Positions 30,158-39,165 of a stretch of DNA of 64,000 nt are shown piece after piece. The position numbers and the translations under genes were made by a program. Positions within the stretch are counted from its first letter, which is position 1, and every line of letters starts with the position of its first letter. The notes under the pieces were generated by a model, which saw only the letters and a program-made list of their open reading frames with translations, had not been told where the DNA came from and ran no database searches. Source of the DNA: Shewanella psychropiezotolerans (lineage in GTDB: Bacteria; Pseudomonadota; Gammaproteobacteria; Enterobacterales; Shewanellaceae); contig NZ_CP041614.1 of the NCBI RefSeq assembly GCF_007197555.1, forward strand, positions 124,001-188,000, written 5' to 3'.

Positions 30158-30307
30158 ATGAAACAGTGGTTAATTATCTTATGTTGTGCAGTCTTCGTTC
30201 TCGCCTCAATGCTAACCAGTGGCCTAATCAGAGCCTTAATCGATCTTGCCGCCTTCGCGTGCTTGTTATGGATCGTACTCGGATATAAATCCAGTGAAGC
30301 AGTCTAA
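30158..30307 (+). CDS. Small hydrophobic membrane protein, 49 residues
   Basis: A short open frame of 49 codons beginning ATG AAA CAG TGG, with a strong GGAGG ribosome site 7 bp upstream. The protein is two hydrophobic stretches (about 4-20 and 25-42) separated by a Thr-Ser-Gly-Leu-Ile-Arg turn, which fits a two-pass or hairpin inner membrane peptide. It ends TAA at 30305-30307. I recognise no family; the support is the ribosome site and composition. Confidence 0.55.
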   Translation: MKQWLIILCCAVFVLASMLTSGLIRALIDLAAFACLLWIVLGYKSSEAV

Positions 30308-30357
30308 GCTTGTCGGTGGGAAATAAAATTAGGGTTGAAAGAAACTAGGTCCTTCTT

Positions 30358-31314
30358 TTAAACATACAAAATATACAGCAGCGAACCTGTGCCGATCGAC
30401 AGCCAGAGTGTCACCCCGAGTATCAAAGGTTTAGCCCCAGCGGCTCGCATCTTACCCACAGTGATCCCCGCCCCTATCAAGAACAGACACAGAACCAATA
30501 ATCGCTTGGATAGCTCGAAAATGGCCTGATAGGCGGTTTGCCCCTGGGGAAACCAGTGGGCGATAGCGATGGCTAAGCAGTAGAAGCCGATAAAATAGGG
30601 GATGGCTATCTTTTTCTTGTCACCGCCAAACAGCAGGGCGCTGATCAGTGCGATAGGGATGATCCATAATGCACGCGCTAGCTTGATGGTGGTTGCTGTT
30701 GTGAGGGCTTCTTCGCCATAGGCCGAGGCCGCTCCTACAACGGAGGATGTATCGTGTATTGCTATTGCACTCCATACACCAAAGTCATATTGGCTCATGG
30801 CAAACAGGTGACCCAGGGCGGGAAACAGGAATAGGGCGACCGAGTTAAGAATAAATACCGTGGCTAAGGCAATAGCCGATTGCTCGCTCTTAGCGTTGAT
30901 GGCAGGTGACACCGCTGCGATGGCACTGCCGCCACAGATAGCCGTGCCAGCCGATATCAAGTGTCCCGTCTTAGCATCGAATCCCAGTGCCTTAGTCAAT
31001 AAGTAGCCTAAGACTAAGGTGAAAACTATCGAGCCTAAGATCAACGGCAGATTGTCTAAGGTGACAGATATTGCGGTCTGCAGATGAATACCGAATCCTA
31101 AGCCTATGATCGAATATGACAGTAAACGCTTAGTCAGTGAGGCTATATCTAGGTTGGCAGGTACTAAGCCAAGACTCGCTAAGGTAAAGCCGAGTATTAA
31201 GGCGATAGGCGAGGAGATGACGGGGAGCAGGCATAGGCATGTGATTAAGAAAAAAGGCAGATACTCTTTAATTAAAGGGTATTTTTGCTTCAATGTTTGT
31301 TTGTCGGCTGCCAT
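30358..31314 (-). CDS. YeiH-family putative anion exporter
   Basis: A 318-residue membrane protein of the YeiH/UPF0324 family, with about nine or ten hydrophobic segments. [17 protein letters not shown] and [16 protein letters not shown] are the family's signature loops. It is usually described as a putative sulfate exporter; that function is weakly established. In other genomes the gene often lies beside a LysR regulator; here the nearest LysR gene is beyond a repeat. Confidence 0.85.
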   Translation of the reverse strand: MAADKQTLKQKYPLIKEYLPFFLITCLCLLPVISSPIALILGFTLASLGLVPANLDIASLTKRLLSYSIIGLGFGIHLQTAISVTLDNLPLILGSIVFTLVLGYLLTKALGFDAKTGHLISAGTAICGGSAIAAVSPAINAKSEQSAIALATVFILNSVALFLFPALGHLFAMSQYDFGVWSAIAIHDTSSVVGAASAYGEEALTTATTIKLARALWIIPIALISALLFGGDKKKIAIPYFIGFYCLAIAIAHWFPQGQTAYQAIFELSKRLLVLCLFLIGAGITVGKMRAAGAKPLILGVTLWLSIGTGSLLYILYV

Positions 31315-31424
31315 AGGATCGAGTTGAAGTAAAACAGCTAATGATTATAGCCAGAGAGCTAGTGTCAATAAATTCAATTAATTTTAGCTATAGATTCAAT
31401 AAAATTGAATAAATATAAAAAGGA

Positions 31425-31530
31425 GTTTGGCTTATTGCCTCCATCGTCATCTTAAAAACAGCCACAAAAAAGCCCGCTGCTATGGAGCTCTATTGGTATT
31501 AGACAGCAGTCGGGTTGATAACTATTTTTA
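31425..31530. repeat. Left direct repeat flanking the accessory block
   Basis: Shares TTATTG, CTCCATCGTCATCT, CCACAAAAAAGCCCG, GGTATTAGA, AGCAGTCGGG and TGATAACTATTT in the same order and orientation with 35749-35853 (about 80% identity over ~105 bp by eye). Confidence 0.8.
31465..31515 (-). terminator. Terminator of the LysR gene within the left repeat
   Basis: On the minus strand, CCCGACTGCTGTC pairs with a downstream GCAGCGGG arm and is followed by a T run. It lies about 110 bp beyond the LysR stop. Confidence 0.65.
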
Positions 31531-31626
31531 TTAAGCATTATCTTATTGTATCGTTCCGATTATTTAAATTTTTAACTTTGTTAAAACACCTGAGCACGCT
31601 ACTACAATCCCTATTGAAACAATGTA

Positions 31627-32583
31627 TTAGTCAAACTTATGGGTCGCTATGGCTTTAAGCTCATTTCGGATCCATTGGTGAATAGGGCAGTGGTGGTGAA
31701 TTTTGTGCCAAAATTGTTCAACCAGAAAATCCGGCGTCTTAAAAGGTAAATCTGTTACGTAAAAATCGTCTCTTGGTTTTAAGTGATTGACCATTCTACG
31801 AGGCATGGTGGCGATAAGGTTGCTATTTTTCACCACGTCGGGAATAAGAGAGAAGTGAGGAATCGCAGACACGACGTCTCTTTCATATCCCCGTGTTTTT
31901 AGCTCTATATCAATATCGGTCGTGGTTAATCCATTCCCAGATACAATCACATGGCTGCTTTGGATGTAGCTTTCTAATGTTAATCCCGTACTCGAAGAGT
32001 CCACCTCTTTAACTAATGGGTTGTTTGCGCACATGATCACGGCATAATTATCGTTAAACAAACGTTGCTTAAAGACATTAGTTGGGCTTGCGTCTGTGGA
32101 GTACAAAAGTAACTGAGTGACCTGTTCTAGATATTTTCCTAACTCTATAAATGGATTGTGTTGGATAATTTGTATCTTTAATTTTGGAGCTTTTTTATGT
32201 ACCACAGACAACAATTTGGGTAACAACATCATCATCTCGAAATCCAGCGCACTAATAGTAAACACGCCGGAATATTCTGAAGGGTCAAACTCATCAGCTT
32301 GCAATATTTGCCTTACCACACTCAGCATTTGAGTGATTTGTTCACTTAACCTCTGTGCCTTAGGTGTTAATTGATAACCAAAACTGGTTTTGACTAATAA
32401 TGGGTCTTGAAATTGCTCTCTCAGCCTTGCTAGTGCTCGGCTCACCGCTGGCTGGCTCATATTAAGCGCCTTTGCTGCGTGACTGATGTGTTTATGAACA
32501 AATAGTTGTTCGAGCACCGTAAGCAAATTCAGATCAACAGAGCGAAGATTAATGTCTGGTGTGACCATAGTTATTAATTCCAT
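31627..32583 (-). CDS. LysR-type regulator divergent from the MBL-fold gene
   Basis: A 318-residue regulator with an N-terminal winged helix-turn-helix (VDLNLLTVLEQLFVHKHISH, then AAKALNMSQPAVSRALARLR) and a substrate-binding co-inducer domain (about 105-310) of the NodD/LeuO-like subgroup. It diverges from the metallo-beta-lactamase-fold gene across 96 bp that contain an inverted repeat, so it probably controls that gene. Confidence 0.87.
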   Translation of the reverse strand: MELITMVTPDINLRSVDLNLLTVLEQLFVHKHISHAAKALNMSQPAVSRALARLREQFQDPLLVKTSFGYQLTPKAQRLSEQITQMLSVVRQILQADEFDPSEYSGVFTISALDFEMMMLLPKLLSVVHKKAPKLKIQIIQHNPFIELGKYLEQVTQLLLYSTDASPTNVFKQRLFNDNYAVIMCANNPLVKEVDSSSTGLTLESYIQSSHVIVSGNGLTTTDIDIELKTRGYERDVVSAIPHFSLIPDVVKNSNLIATMPRRMVNHLKPRDDFYVTDLPFKTPDFLVEQFWHKIHHHCPIHQWIRNELKAIATHKFD

Positions 32584-32597
32584 TTTCTTGCGTTTTA

Positions 32598-32614
32598 GTT
32601 ATAAACGTTATAAC
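32598..32614. promoter_or_regulatory. Candidate LysR operator
   Basis: GTTATAAACGTTATAAC has 7-bp arms (GTTATAA/TTATAAC) around a 3-bp spacer, in the short spacer between the divergent LysR and MBL-fold genes, where such regulators bind. Confidence 0.5.
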
Positions 32615-32679
32615 AATCTTGCATTGTCTTAATTATTTGTCCTCCTTTATTGTTTATTCAAACAAACTAGGAGAACACC

Positions 32680-33801
32680 ATGAAACCATTTTTGACACTT
32701 GCTCCACTGGCGCTTGCACTGTTGACGGCGAACGTTCATGCATCGTATTACACTCAAAACACGGAGCAGCAACGAATTTATTTTCCTGATGAAGTGAGAC
32801 CCTTGGTCGAAGATTTTGTTGCACCTTCGTCCACAAAATCATTGGAACCTGGGCAGAAAATCGATCACTTATTCGATCGTCAGTTTAACGGCACAGAAGC
32901 GACCATCCAAAAATTGGGTGACCAAACGTACTGGATTGGCGTTAATTATTACAGTGCGACGGTTATTATCAATGAAGCTGGCGTGTTAGTTATTGACCCA
33001 CTAGGGGATCATCGCATTGATCCTTTAATTGAGGCTATTAAATCGCTGACCGATAAGCCGATCACAGCCATTATGTATTCTCATTACCACCTTGATCATG
33101 TTGGAGGCGGTAATCAGCTAAAAGAAGCCATAGAAAGAGAGTACCCAGGCGTTGGACCATTGCGGATTATCTCTGGTAAACAAGTGGCAAAAAAAATTAA
33201 TGAGCATTCCGTGGTTAACGAGCAAGGCATTAGGGAACCCAAAGTCCCTGCACCGAATGAAGTGTACGACTTAACCCGTCCACAGAGGGTTAAATTTGGT
33301 TCAAGATATATTCATTTGATTGCACCAATTGGCTCAGGGCACACACCAGACAATACACTAATTATGATCCCAGAAGATCGTGTTGTGCATTTTGCCGATA
33401 TGATCAATCCAGATCAATTGCCATTCTATAATTTCGCTGGTGCGGAGAATTTTCATGGATATGAAAAAGATCTAAGTTCCCTTCTTGGGAAGCGCTTAAG
33501 CTCGCACTGGGATTTCATTAATGGTGGTCATGGTAATATTGGGTCCAAACAAGATGTTAAAGCTTTGCTTACCTATATCGAGGATTTACGTACGGAAGTG
33601 GGTAAGCAGCTTGAAATCGCACCTTATACTCCGTTGGAATCTGATGGTAATCACTTTATCTGGGCAAAACGTTGGCAAGATGAGATCACATCAAAAGTTC
33701 AAGATGCACTAGAACCCAAATATGGTGACAAGTACGGCTTTAGCTCAGGCGTAGTTGAAACTCACGCGGCTATGGTACTGTCCGATATGATCGATCATTA
33801 A
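32680..33801 (+). CDS. Exported metallo-beta-lactamase-fold hydrolase
   Basis: A 373-residue protein with a signal peptide (1-21, ending NVHA). The zinc motif is SHYHLDHVGGG (HxHxDH) at about 131, with the further ligands plausibly in GSGHTPDN (His), HFADM (Asp) and GGHG (His). It belongs to the broad MBL-fold family; a beta-lactamase or lactonase activity is not shown by the sequence. It is followed by a strong terminator and is transcribed alone. The LysR gene beside it suggests induction by a small molecule. Confidence 0.83.
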   Translation: MKPFLTLAPLALALLTANVHASYYTQNTEQQRIYFPDEVRPLVEDFVAPSSTKSLEPGQKIDHLFDRQFNGTEATIQKLGDQTYWIGVNYYSATVIINEAGVLVIDPLGDHRIDPLIEAIKSLTDKPITAIMYSHYHLDHVGGGNQLKEAIEREYPGVGPLRIISGKQVAKKINEHSVVNEQGIREPKVPAPNEVYDLTRPQRVKFGSRYIHLIAPIGSGHTPDNTLIMIPEDRVVHFADMINPDQLPFYNFAGAENFHGYEKDLSSLLGKRLSSHWDFINGGHGNIGSKQDVKALLTYIEDLRTEVGKQLEIAPYTPLESDGNHFIWAKRWQDEITSKVQDALEPKYGDKYGFSSGVVETHAAMVLSDMIDH

Positions 33802-33813
33802 TTCTTTTACACT

Positions 33814-33842
33814 GAATAAAGGCCGCAATGCGGCCTTTATTC
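33814..33842 (+). terminator. Terminator of the MBL-fold gene
   Basis: A perfect 13-bp hairpin, GAATAAAGGCCGC with a 3-base loop and its complement, ending in TTTATTC. It is usable in both directions. Confidence 0.8.
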
Positions 33843-34193
33843 AGGTAAACACTATTGCGTTCATCCAGTTTACTTTTCTTTTGACTTACTTGAAAACTCC
33901 GCCAGTTTTAACAGCACTCAAGCCTTCTCTTTTTAATGTAAGTAAAGGTAGTTGATCCCTCTTGATTCTAATGGAGGGTTATAGGGGGTGGTTGTTTCAC
34001 TTACCATTAGGTATGAAATAAACTAATATCACTGTTGATATTAATCGTGCCATATACTTAAATATAGCTAGTAACTTACATTCAAGTGTACCTTAGGTAT
34101 TAACTAAATCAGAATGGCACTATTAATTTGGCTTTGTTAAGTATAATTTAATGTAAATGTTACGCGTTAAATCATCTTGTAAATGTGGATTTT
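33843..34193. other. Intergenic stretch with nothing recognised
   Basis: About 350 bp of AT-rich sequence between the convergent MBL-fold and ecotin-fusion genes. I see no coding sequence, RNA gene or repeat of the families present elsewhere. Confidence 0.45.
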
Positions 34194-34229
34194 ATTTTGG
34201 TGGGACTAATATAATAGTCCCACCAAAAT
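34194..34229 (-). terminator. Terminator of the ecotin-fusion gene
   Basis: A 15-bp perfect inverted repeat, ATTTTGGTGGGACTA and its complement around a 6-base loop, placed 25 bp beyond the stop of the minus-strand gene. Confidence 0.75.
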
Positions 34230-34253
34230 GACGAGTAAATATCGCGGTTTTAT

Positions 34254-35198
34254 TTAACGGGTAATATACCGTGTTTTTATGCTAACCTCTAAATCCTTTG
34301 GTGCATAAACGACAAACGGTTTGCTGCTGTCATAAATATAAACTTTATCACTCTCTATTGTTAAGAACTCTTTACGAACAGATTCTGCTGGACATGCCAT
34401 TAATGTATGTGATATCGAATAACTAGCTAGTTTATAAAATGGGTAATCAAAACCTGTTTCTATTTTCTCAACATTGCCCTCTAATCCATAGGCATTACAG
34501 TCCACTTGATGGTGCTTACCAATGACAATCTCAACTAAGTTATTGTTTTCTTCCGTTAGAGGGTCAAGTATAAATTCGTGACGAGCTAATTCATCAACAT
34601 TTGCAGCATTGCCTTCTGTTTCTGGCACTATGGGATTAGACATAGGTAATTGCACACACATATTGTGTATTGGCTTGGGCTTGTGTATTGGCTTGGGCTG
34701 AGGTTTTAACGTTAACAAGAAATCATTAAACAGCATATCAATGGGATCTGAAGATGGCTTTTCTTCAATAAATTCTTCTTCAATAAACGGTTCAAGGTTA
34801 TTTTTTACTATATACATTGCTCTAATTCTTACGCCTGATCCATAAGCTCTTACGCTAGTCCTTCTTGGTTCACCATTATAATTAGCTAAAAAATCAGGAG
34901 ACTTGTATTTCCTATATCGACTTTTATCTCCAAAGCCAAGAGCCACCACATCAAGTAGGCTGGCACGATCATAGAGATTGGCCTTCCTAAATTCATCTGG
35001 AAGTTTATTCATATGTTCGGCAGTGGGGACATGATAATTGGAGCCTAGAGCCTGGCAATCCCGCTGTACCATTGCCAAGTCGGTATGATTACTGCCTAAA
35101 TCAACCCAATGATGATTAATAAAACTATCTGAATTATCTTGAGCGAAAGCAGACCCTGAAGCAGCAATAAGAGCTGCCATAATTATACTAGTTTTCAT
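34254..35198 (-). CDS. Exported fusion of an unknown domain with an ecotin protease inhibitor
   Basis: A 314-residue protein with a signal peptide (1-19). The C-terminal part (about 178-314) matches ecotin, the periplasmic serine-protease inhibitor: VEIVIGKHHQVDCN aligns with VELLIGQTLEVDCN of E. coli, SHTLMACP with the reactive loop STMMACP, and KPFVVYAP with LPIVVYTP. The loop disulfide partners are Cys-234 and Cys-269; the residue aligned with P1 is Leu-266. The N-terminal ~110 residues (WVDLGSNHTD...CQALGSNYHVPTAEHMNKL) recall DUF1566-like lectin modules but I cannot assign them. A linker with the repeat KPIHKPKPIH joins the parts. Ecotin alone is about 160 residues. Confidence 0.78.
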   Translation of the reverse strand: MKTSIIMAALIAASGSAFAQDNSDSFINHHWVDLGSNHTDLAMVQRDCQALGSNYHVPTAEHMNKLPDEFRKANLYDRASLLDVVALGFGDKSRYRKYKSPDFLANYNGEPRRTSVRAYGSGVRIRAMYIVKNNLEPFIEEEFIEEKPSSDPIDMLFNDFLLTLKPQPKPIHKPKPIHNMCVQLPMSNPIVPETEGNAANVDELARHEFILDPLTEENNNLVEIVIGKHHQVDCNAYGLEGNVEKIETGFDYPFYKLASYSISHTLMACPAESVRKEFLTIESDKVYIYDSSKPFVVYAPKDLEVSIKTRYITR

Positions 35199-35748
35199 TT
35201 ATGATTTATCCTGAGTATAAATTCGACTTTATACTGGTCGGTTAATATGGAAATAATGTAACTCACTAATTATGGTTACATATTTATTGTACCGATCGAT
35301 AACATACTAGACAATTGTAATGGTTTATTATTACACCTGTATTTTTGCGGGTTACATTTTAAAATTATATGAAGCAGAATAATACATTTTCCGTTGTAAC
35401 CCTTGATGTGGTTAGGCTGTCAATTAACGGTGTGTTCATAACCGGAAGAATTAACCTCGTGGGATTTAATTTATTAACGCGTAGGGGTTTACAAATGATT
35501 TACTCAATGTTTGTTGGTTTATTGTAAGGATGCACGAGGCTGTTTCATTTGACTCTTAATTTGGCTACAAATTGTCATCAATCTAGTTTCAACTTATTTA
35601 TTGAAATATGGTTTATAACATGCCCTGTACTGTTTATCGGTCTTCATTCCTATTTTTAAATTTAAATATATTAATCTGAAATTATTTTTTAGGCGGGGAA
35701 AATAATAGATCATATTATGAAATGATGATGATTTTCACTTAAGGGGAA
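35199..35748. other. Intergenic stretch upstream of the ecotin-fusion gene
   Basis: About 550 bp of AT-rich sequence before the right direct repeat. I see no gene. The promoter of the ecotin-fusion gene should lie at its left end. Confidence 0.45.
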
Positions 35749-35853
35749 GTTTAGCTTATTGACTCCATCGTCATCTAGAAAATAACCACAAAAAAGCCCG
35801 ACGCTTTGTATACCTATCGGTATTAGATAGCAGTCGGGCTGATAACTATTTAT
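35749..35853. repeat. Right direct repeat, gor terminator region
   Basis: Counterpart of the repeat at 31425-31530. This copy sits directly beyond the gor stop codon and is therefore the likely original. Confidence 0.8.
35790..35840 (-). terminator. Terminator of gor
   Basis: Minus strand arms AGCCCGAC and GTCGGGCT followed by TTTTT, about 20 bp beyond the gor stop. Confidence 0.8.
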
Positions 35854-35859
35854 TGAGCT

Positions 35860-37215
35860 TTATTTCATGGTAACGAATTCTTCCGCACCCGTTGGGTGGA
35901 TAGCCACTACTGCATCGAAGTCTTTCTTGGTCGCGCCCATCTTCATAGCTACGCCGAAACCCTGTAGGATCTCATCCATGCCATAGCCTAGGCCATGTAT
36001 ACCGACAACGGTCTCGTTCGGGCCGGCACAGACCAACTTCATCTTACAGGCTTGACGATGAGCAGTGATTGCCGTGTACATGGAGGTGAAGCCAGAGACA
36101 TAGACTGTGACATTGTCTTCGCCATACTCGGCAATGGCTTCAGGCTCGCTGAGCCCCATGGTACCAATCGCTGGGTGACTGAATACGACAGTCGGAATAA
36201 GCTTATAATCCATCTTGGCATCGGTCATGCCATTGAACAGACGTTCAGATAATAAACGGCCAGCCTTAACGGCAACCGGAGTGAGTTCGACGCCACCTTG
36301 GATGATATCACCGACACAGTAGATACCCGGGTTGGTGGTATTTTGCTGTTCGTCGACGATGACATAGCCTTTATCGTTAAGCTTCACTTGAGTGTTCTCA
36401 AGACCGATATTACCAGTAGAAGGCTTGCGGCCGATAGCCCAGATTAGGGTATCGACTTCATAGCTTTCACCATTTTCAAGCTTAAGGGTCAGGCTGCCAT
36501 CGGCATTCTTCTCTACCGCTTGCGGTGTGCTGTGGATGTGCAGGCTAGGGCCATCTGTAGCCATAGACTCCATCAAGGCTTCACTTAGCATAGGGTCGAA
36601 GCTACGCAGTGGCGCGTGTTTACGCACGAATAGATGAGTCTCGCTACCTAAAGAATGCAGTACACCGGCTAGTTCGACGGCGATATAACCGGCGCCGATA
36701 ACGGCAACACGTTTAGGCTGCTCTCTGAGCGCGAAGAAACCATCGGAATCGATACCGTGTTCGGCGCCGGGAATATTTGGGATTGTTGGTGAGCCACCCG
36801 TGGCGATAAGAATATTATCGGCAGTGTAGTGCTCGCCATCGACTTCTATGGTGCGCTGGTCGACGAAGCGGCCATAGCCACGGACTAAGGTGACCTTGTT
36901 GCTTGCCAGACCGCGGTCATAGGCGCCGTGGATGCGGTCGATATAGGCCTCACGGCTATCGACTAAGGTGCTCCAGTCAAACTTATTTACCGTGACATCG
37001 AAGCCATAATCTTTGGCGTAAAGATGCAGAGCTTCGGCGACTTGTGCGCCATACCACATCACTTTTTTGGGTACACAGCCCACATTGACACAGGTTCCGC
37101 CGAGGGCTTTAGCCTCGATAAGAAGTACTTTAGCGCCGCGCATAGCCGCACGATTCGCCGATGCAATACCACCACTACCTGCGCCAAGACAGATATAGTC
37201 AAAATGTTGGGCCAT
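35860..37215 (-). CDS. gor: Glutathione reductase
   Basis: An FAD enzyme that reduces oxidised glutathione with NADPH in the cytoplasm. From the ATG at 37215, which has GGAG 9 bp upstream, it has 451 residues, the normal length; the open frame extends 17 codons further but without support. It has FAD-binding [15 protein letters not shown], the redox disulfide [18 protein letters not shown]-binding [13 protein letters not shown] and the C-terminal HPTGAEEFV with the catalytic His. Confidence 0.95.
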   Translation of the reverse strand: MAQHFDYICLGAGSGGIASANRAAMRGAKVLLIEAKALGGTCVNVGCVPKKVMWYGAQVAEALHLYAKDYGFDVTVNKFDWSTLVDSREAYIDRIHGAYDRGLASNKVTLVRGYGRFVDQRTIEVDGEHYTADNILIATGGSPTIPNIPGAEHGIDSDGFFALREQPKRVAVIGAGYIAVELAGVLHSLGSETHLFVRKHAPLRSFDPMLSEALMESMATDGPSLHIHSTPQAVEKNADGSLTLKLENGESYEVDTLIWAIGRKPSTGNIGLENTQVKLNDKGYVIVDEQQNTTNPGIYCVGDIIQGGVELTPVAVKAGRLLSERLFNGMTDAKMDYKLIPTVVFSHPAIGTMGLSEPEAIAEYGEDNVTVYVSGFTSMYTAITAHRQACKMKLVCAGPNETVVGIHGLGYGMDEILQGFGVAMKMGATKKDFDAVVAIHPTGAEEFVTMK

Positions 37216-37361
37216 CTTTATCTCCAAAAAGTCTTTAAAAGGTTGCTCGAAAAAAGCATGCCTCATTGTAGAGGGAATTTATGTCTTGAACCAGTGCTCT
37301 ATCTTCAGACCCGAAATACAGAGAAAAAATTGCAATCTTACCTGTAAGACAGAAATTGCAG

Positions 37362-37901
37362 TTAACGCCGATACTGGCAAGAGTCATGATCTTTCTGGTT
37401 TGGCCCCTCTGCACCACACTTCATGCACAGCCACTCCCTATGTCTTATTTTTAATTCATCTCGATGAAATCCATAGTTTGTTTGGTTTCCTGCGAAAGAC
37501 AGGCTCTTCTCTAATTTATCCATGCGCTTGTCGAGCCAGCGGCAACCTGGATCGTTGGCGACATTGGTTCTACTGGCCAACTTCTGCTTTCTCGACAGGG
37601 TTTTGGCACTTTTTTTCTTAGCACGTTTAGTGGGTTTACTTTTTTTACTCTTGGTTTTTTTAGATGTGTGGATCTCTGGTGGGTGATACTCAAGGGCACT
37701 TCTCGTGGTGGGGATGGCAATCGGTTTCCCTTCACTGTCTAAGGCAACACCTATGCCCAGAGGAGGTGCATCGGCATTGGTGAGTAAGGTCCTGCCGTTA
37801 GCTTGGCAAGGAGAGTTAACGAACAAGATCAGCAATACCCATATAGGCTTGATTAACCAACGCTGACGCGCAACGAGTTTGTGGATATTGAAGAGTGACA
37901 T
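37362..37901 (-). CDS. Hypothetical exported basic protein
   Basis: A 179-residue protein with an N-terminal hydrophobic segment (about 18-34, ending PCQA) that looks like a signal peptide or anchor. The middle (about 80-108) is very rich in Lys and Ser (KKTKSKKSKPTKRAKKKS). The C-terminal part has paired cysteines (CMKCGAEG...DSCQ). No known domain is recognised. It lies about 150 bp upstream of gor in the same direction. Confidence 0.6.
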   Translation of the reverse strand: MSLFNIHKLVARQRWLIKPIWVLLILFVNSPCQANGRTLLTNADAPPLGIGVALDSEGKPIAIPTTRSALEYHPPEIHTSKKTKSKKSKPTKRAKKKSAKTLSRKQKLASRTNVANDPGCRWLDKRMDKLEKSLSFAGNQTNYGFHRDELKIRHREWLCMKCGAEGPNQKDHDSCQYRR

Positions 37902-38118
37902 TCCCTGTTCCTCTATTACTCTGTATTGCTAGCTTCGAGTCTATATGCTTGATGCTTCAAATATAGATTAGGCTAACGGCGTTCCCTGCCATTAGTGTAG
38001 ATTTGGTGAGATGATTTCTCACCATCCATTTTTAACTATAAGTTAAGGGTAAATTTAGACGATAAAGAGAGGTTTAACCAAGTTTATCTCTACACAGTTT
38101 TGCTTAGCCATATTTAGG

Positions 38119-38895
38119 TTAGAAATTCCAAGTCAGATGAATGCCTGCATAGGTCTGATCCAGATTCGTCTCATTACCATCGGCTCTGGCCTCAAGTTTG
38201 ATATCTTCCTGGGCTAAGGTGTGGCTGAAATGGCCCGATAGTGTGAGTCGGTCACTAATGAGGCATTCGGCTTCTACACCGAACTGAAAATGGTTAACCC
38301 CCTGATGTTCTTCGGTGACATATTGGAAGTCAAATGCCTGAGTAATGTAGGGAGTAACGGTAAGACCTTGGCTCAATGTCCAAGGGCTATGTATGCTTGC
38401 TTCGACGAAATAGCCGCCTGCCTCGGTTGAGTAGGTGTAGCTAAGGCTGGGGATTAACCAGGTTTTCGCCTGGTAAGTTAAGCTTGCGAACAACTCATTA
38501 TCACTGCAGCGCTCATCACCATAAAATTCGAGCCTCTGGTAACCTAAATTGACCCCGACAGTGTCTGAAAGTGAGATATTATATTCCAGACCAAAGTTCC
38601 ACTCGGTGTAGTCCTGGCTATCGGCGCGGCCGCCGGTTGCATACACATTGAGATCGCCGTGCTGAACGGCAACTGTGCCCCAAGTTATACCGCCTCCGTC
38701 GAGATTATTACGGCCTTCAGACACGTATTTAGAGTCCCAGCCTAAGTCTACAACTAACTGAGTTTCAACCTGTTTTTTTGCTGGAAACTTATTGATGCTA
38801 TGAGAGTCATCTATGTTTGAAATATCATCTGCATGGGCGGAAAAAATGGCAATGACTAGGCTGGGTATAAGCGATAATTTAACAATCTTGTGCAT
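38119..38895 (-). CDS. Outer membrane beta-barrel protein, TorF-like
   Basis: A 258-residue protein with a signal peptide (1-22, ending AHA). The mature part is alternating beta-strand-like sequence beginning VVDLGWDSKYVSEGRNN and ending in an aromatic (HLTWNF), as outer membrane barrels do. It resembles, at a distance, the TorF-type porin at 48602-49360 (which has ASDYVFRGES in the equivalent place). Transport substrate unknown. Confidence 0.68.
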   Translation of the reverse strand: MHKIVKLSLIPSLVIAIFSAHADDISNIDDSHSINKFPAKKQVETQLVVDLGWDSKYVSEGRNNLDGGGITWGTVAVQHGDLNVYATGGRADSQDYTEWNFGLEYNISLSDTVGVNLGYQRLEFYGDERCSDNELFASLTYQAKTWLIPSLSYTYSTEAGGYFVEASIHSPWTLSQGLTVTPYITQAFDFQYVTEEHQGVNHFQFGVEAECLISDRLTLSGHFSHTLAQEDIKLEARADGNETNLDQTYAGIHLTWNF

Positions 38896-39101
38896 AATTA
38901 AACTGATTTAGGCGAAGTGATGTCTATGGGATGATGATATTCCTTACTCTTTGAATGTAAATGAGAACGTGTTTCATTTGTGGGCTGGTTATCAATAGCT
39001 AAAGTGTAAATTATGAGTAAATCAATATTTTGAACCAGATCAATGTTCTCTATGGTTTCGTCTGCTAGGTAAGCATTTTATACCGGAATTTAGTGATTCT
39101 T

Positions 39102-39128
39102 CTTGAATATGACTCACTTCGCCCATAT
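39102..39128 (+). promoter_or_regulatory. Heat-shock (sigma32-type) promoter of prlC
   Basis: CTTGAA, a 14-bp spacer, then CCCATAT closely matches the sigma32 consensus (CTTGAA...CCCCATnT). It lies about 40 bp upstream of the prlC start, and the E. coli homologue is known to be heat-shock regulated. Confidence 0.7.
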
Positions 39129-39165
39129 CTCATAGACAGACTCGTTAATTTGCTGAGGAATAAAC

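Noticed and set aside
34664..34700. Short tandem repeat as a possible CRISPR or regulatory array
   Set aside because: It is only two 18-bp units coding for the KPIHKPKPIH linker; no spacers. I found no CRISPR array in the window.
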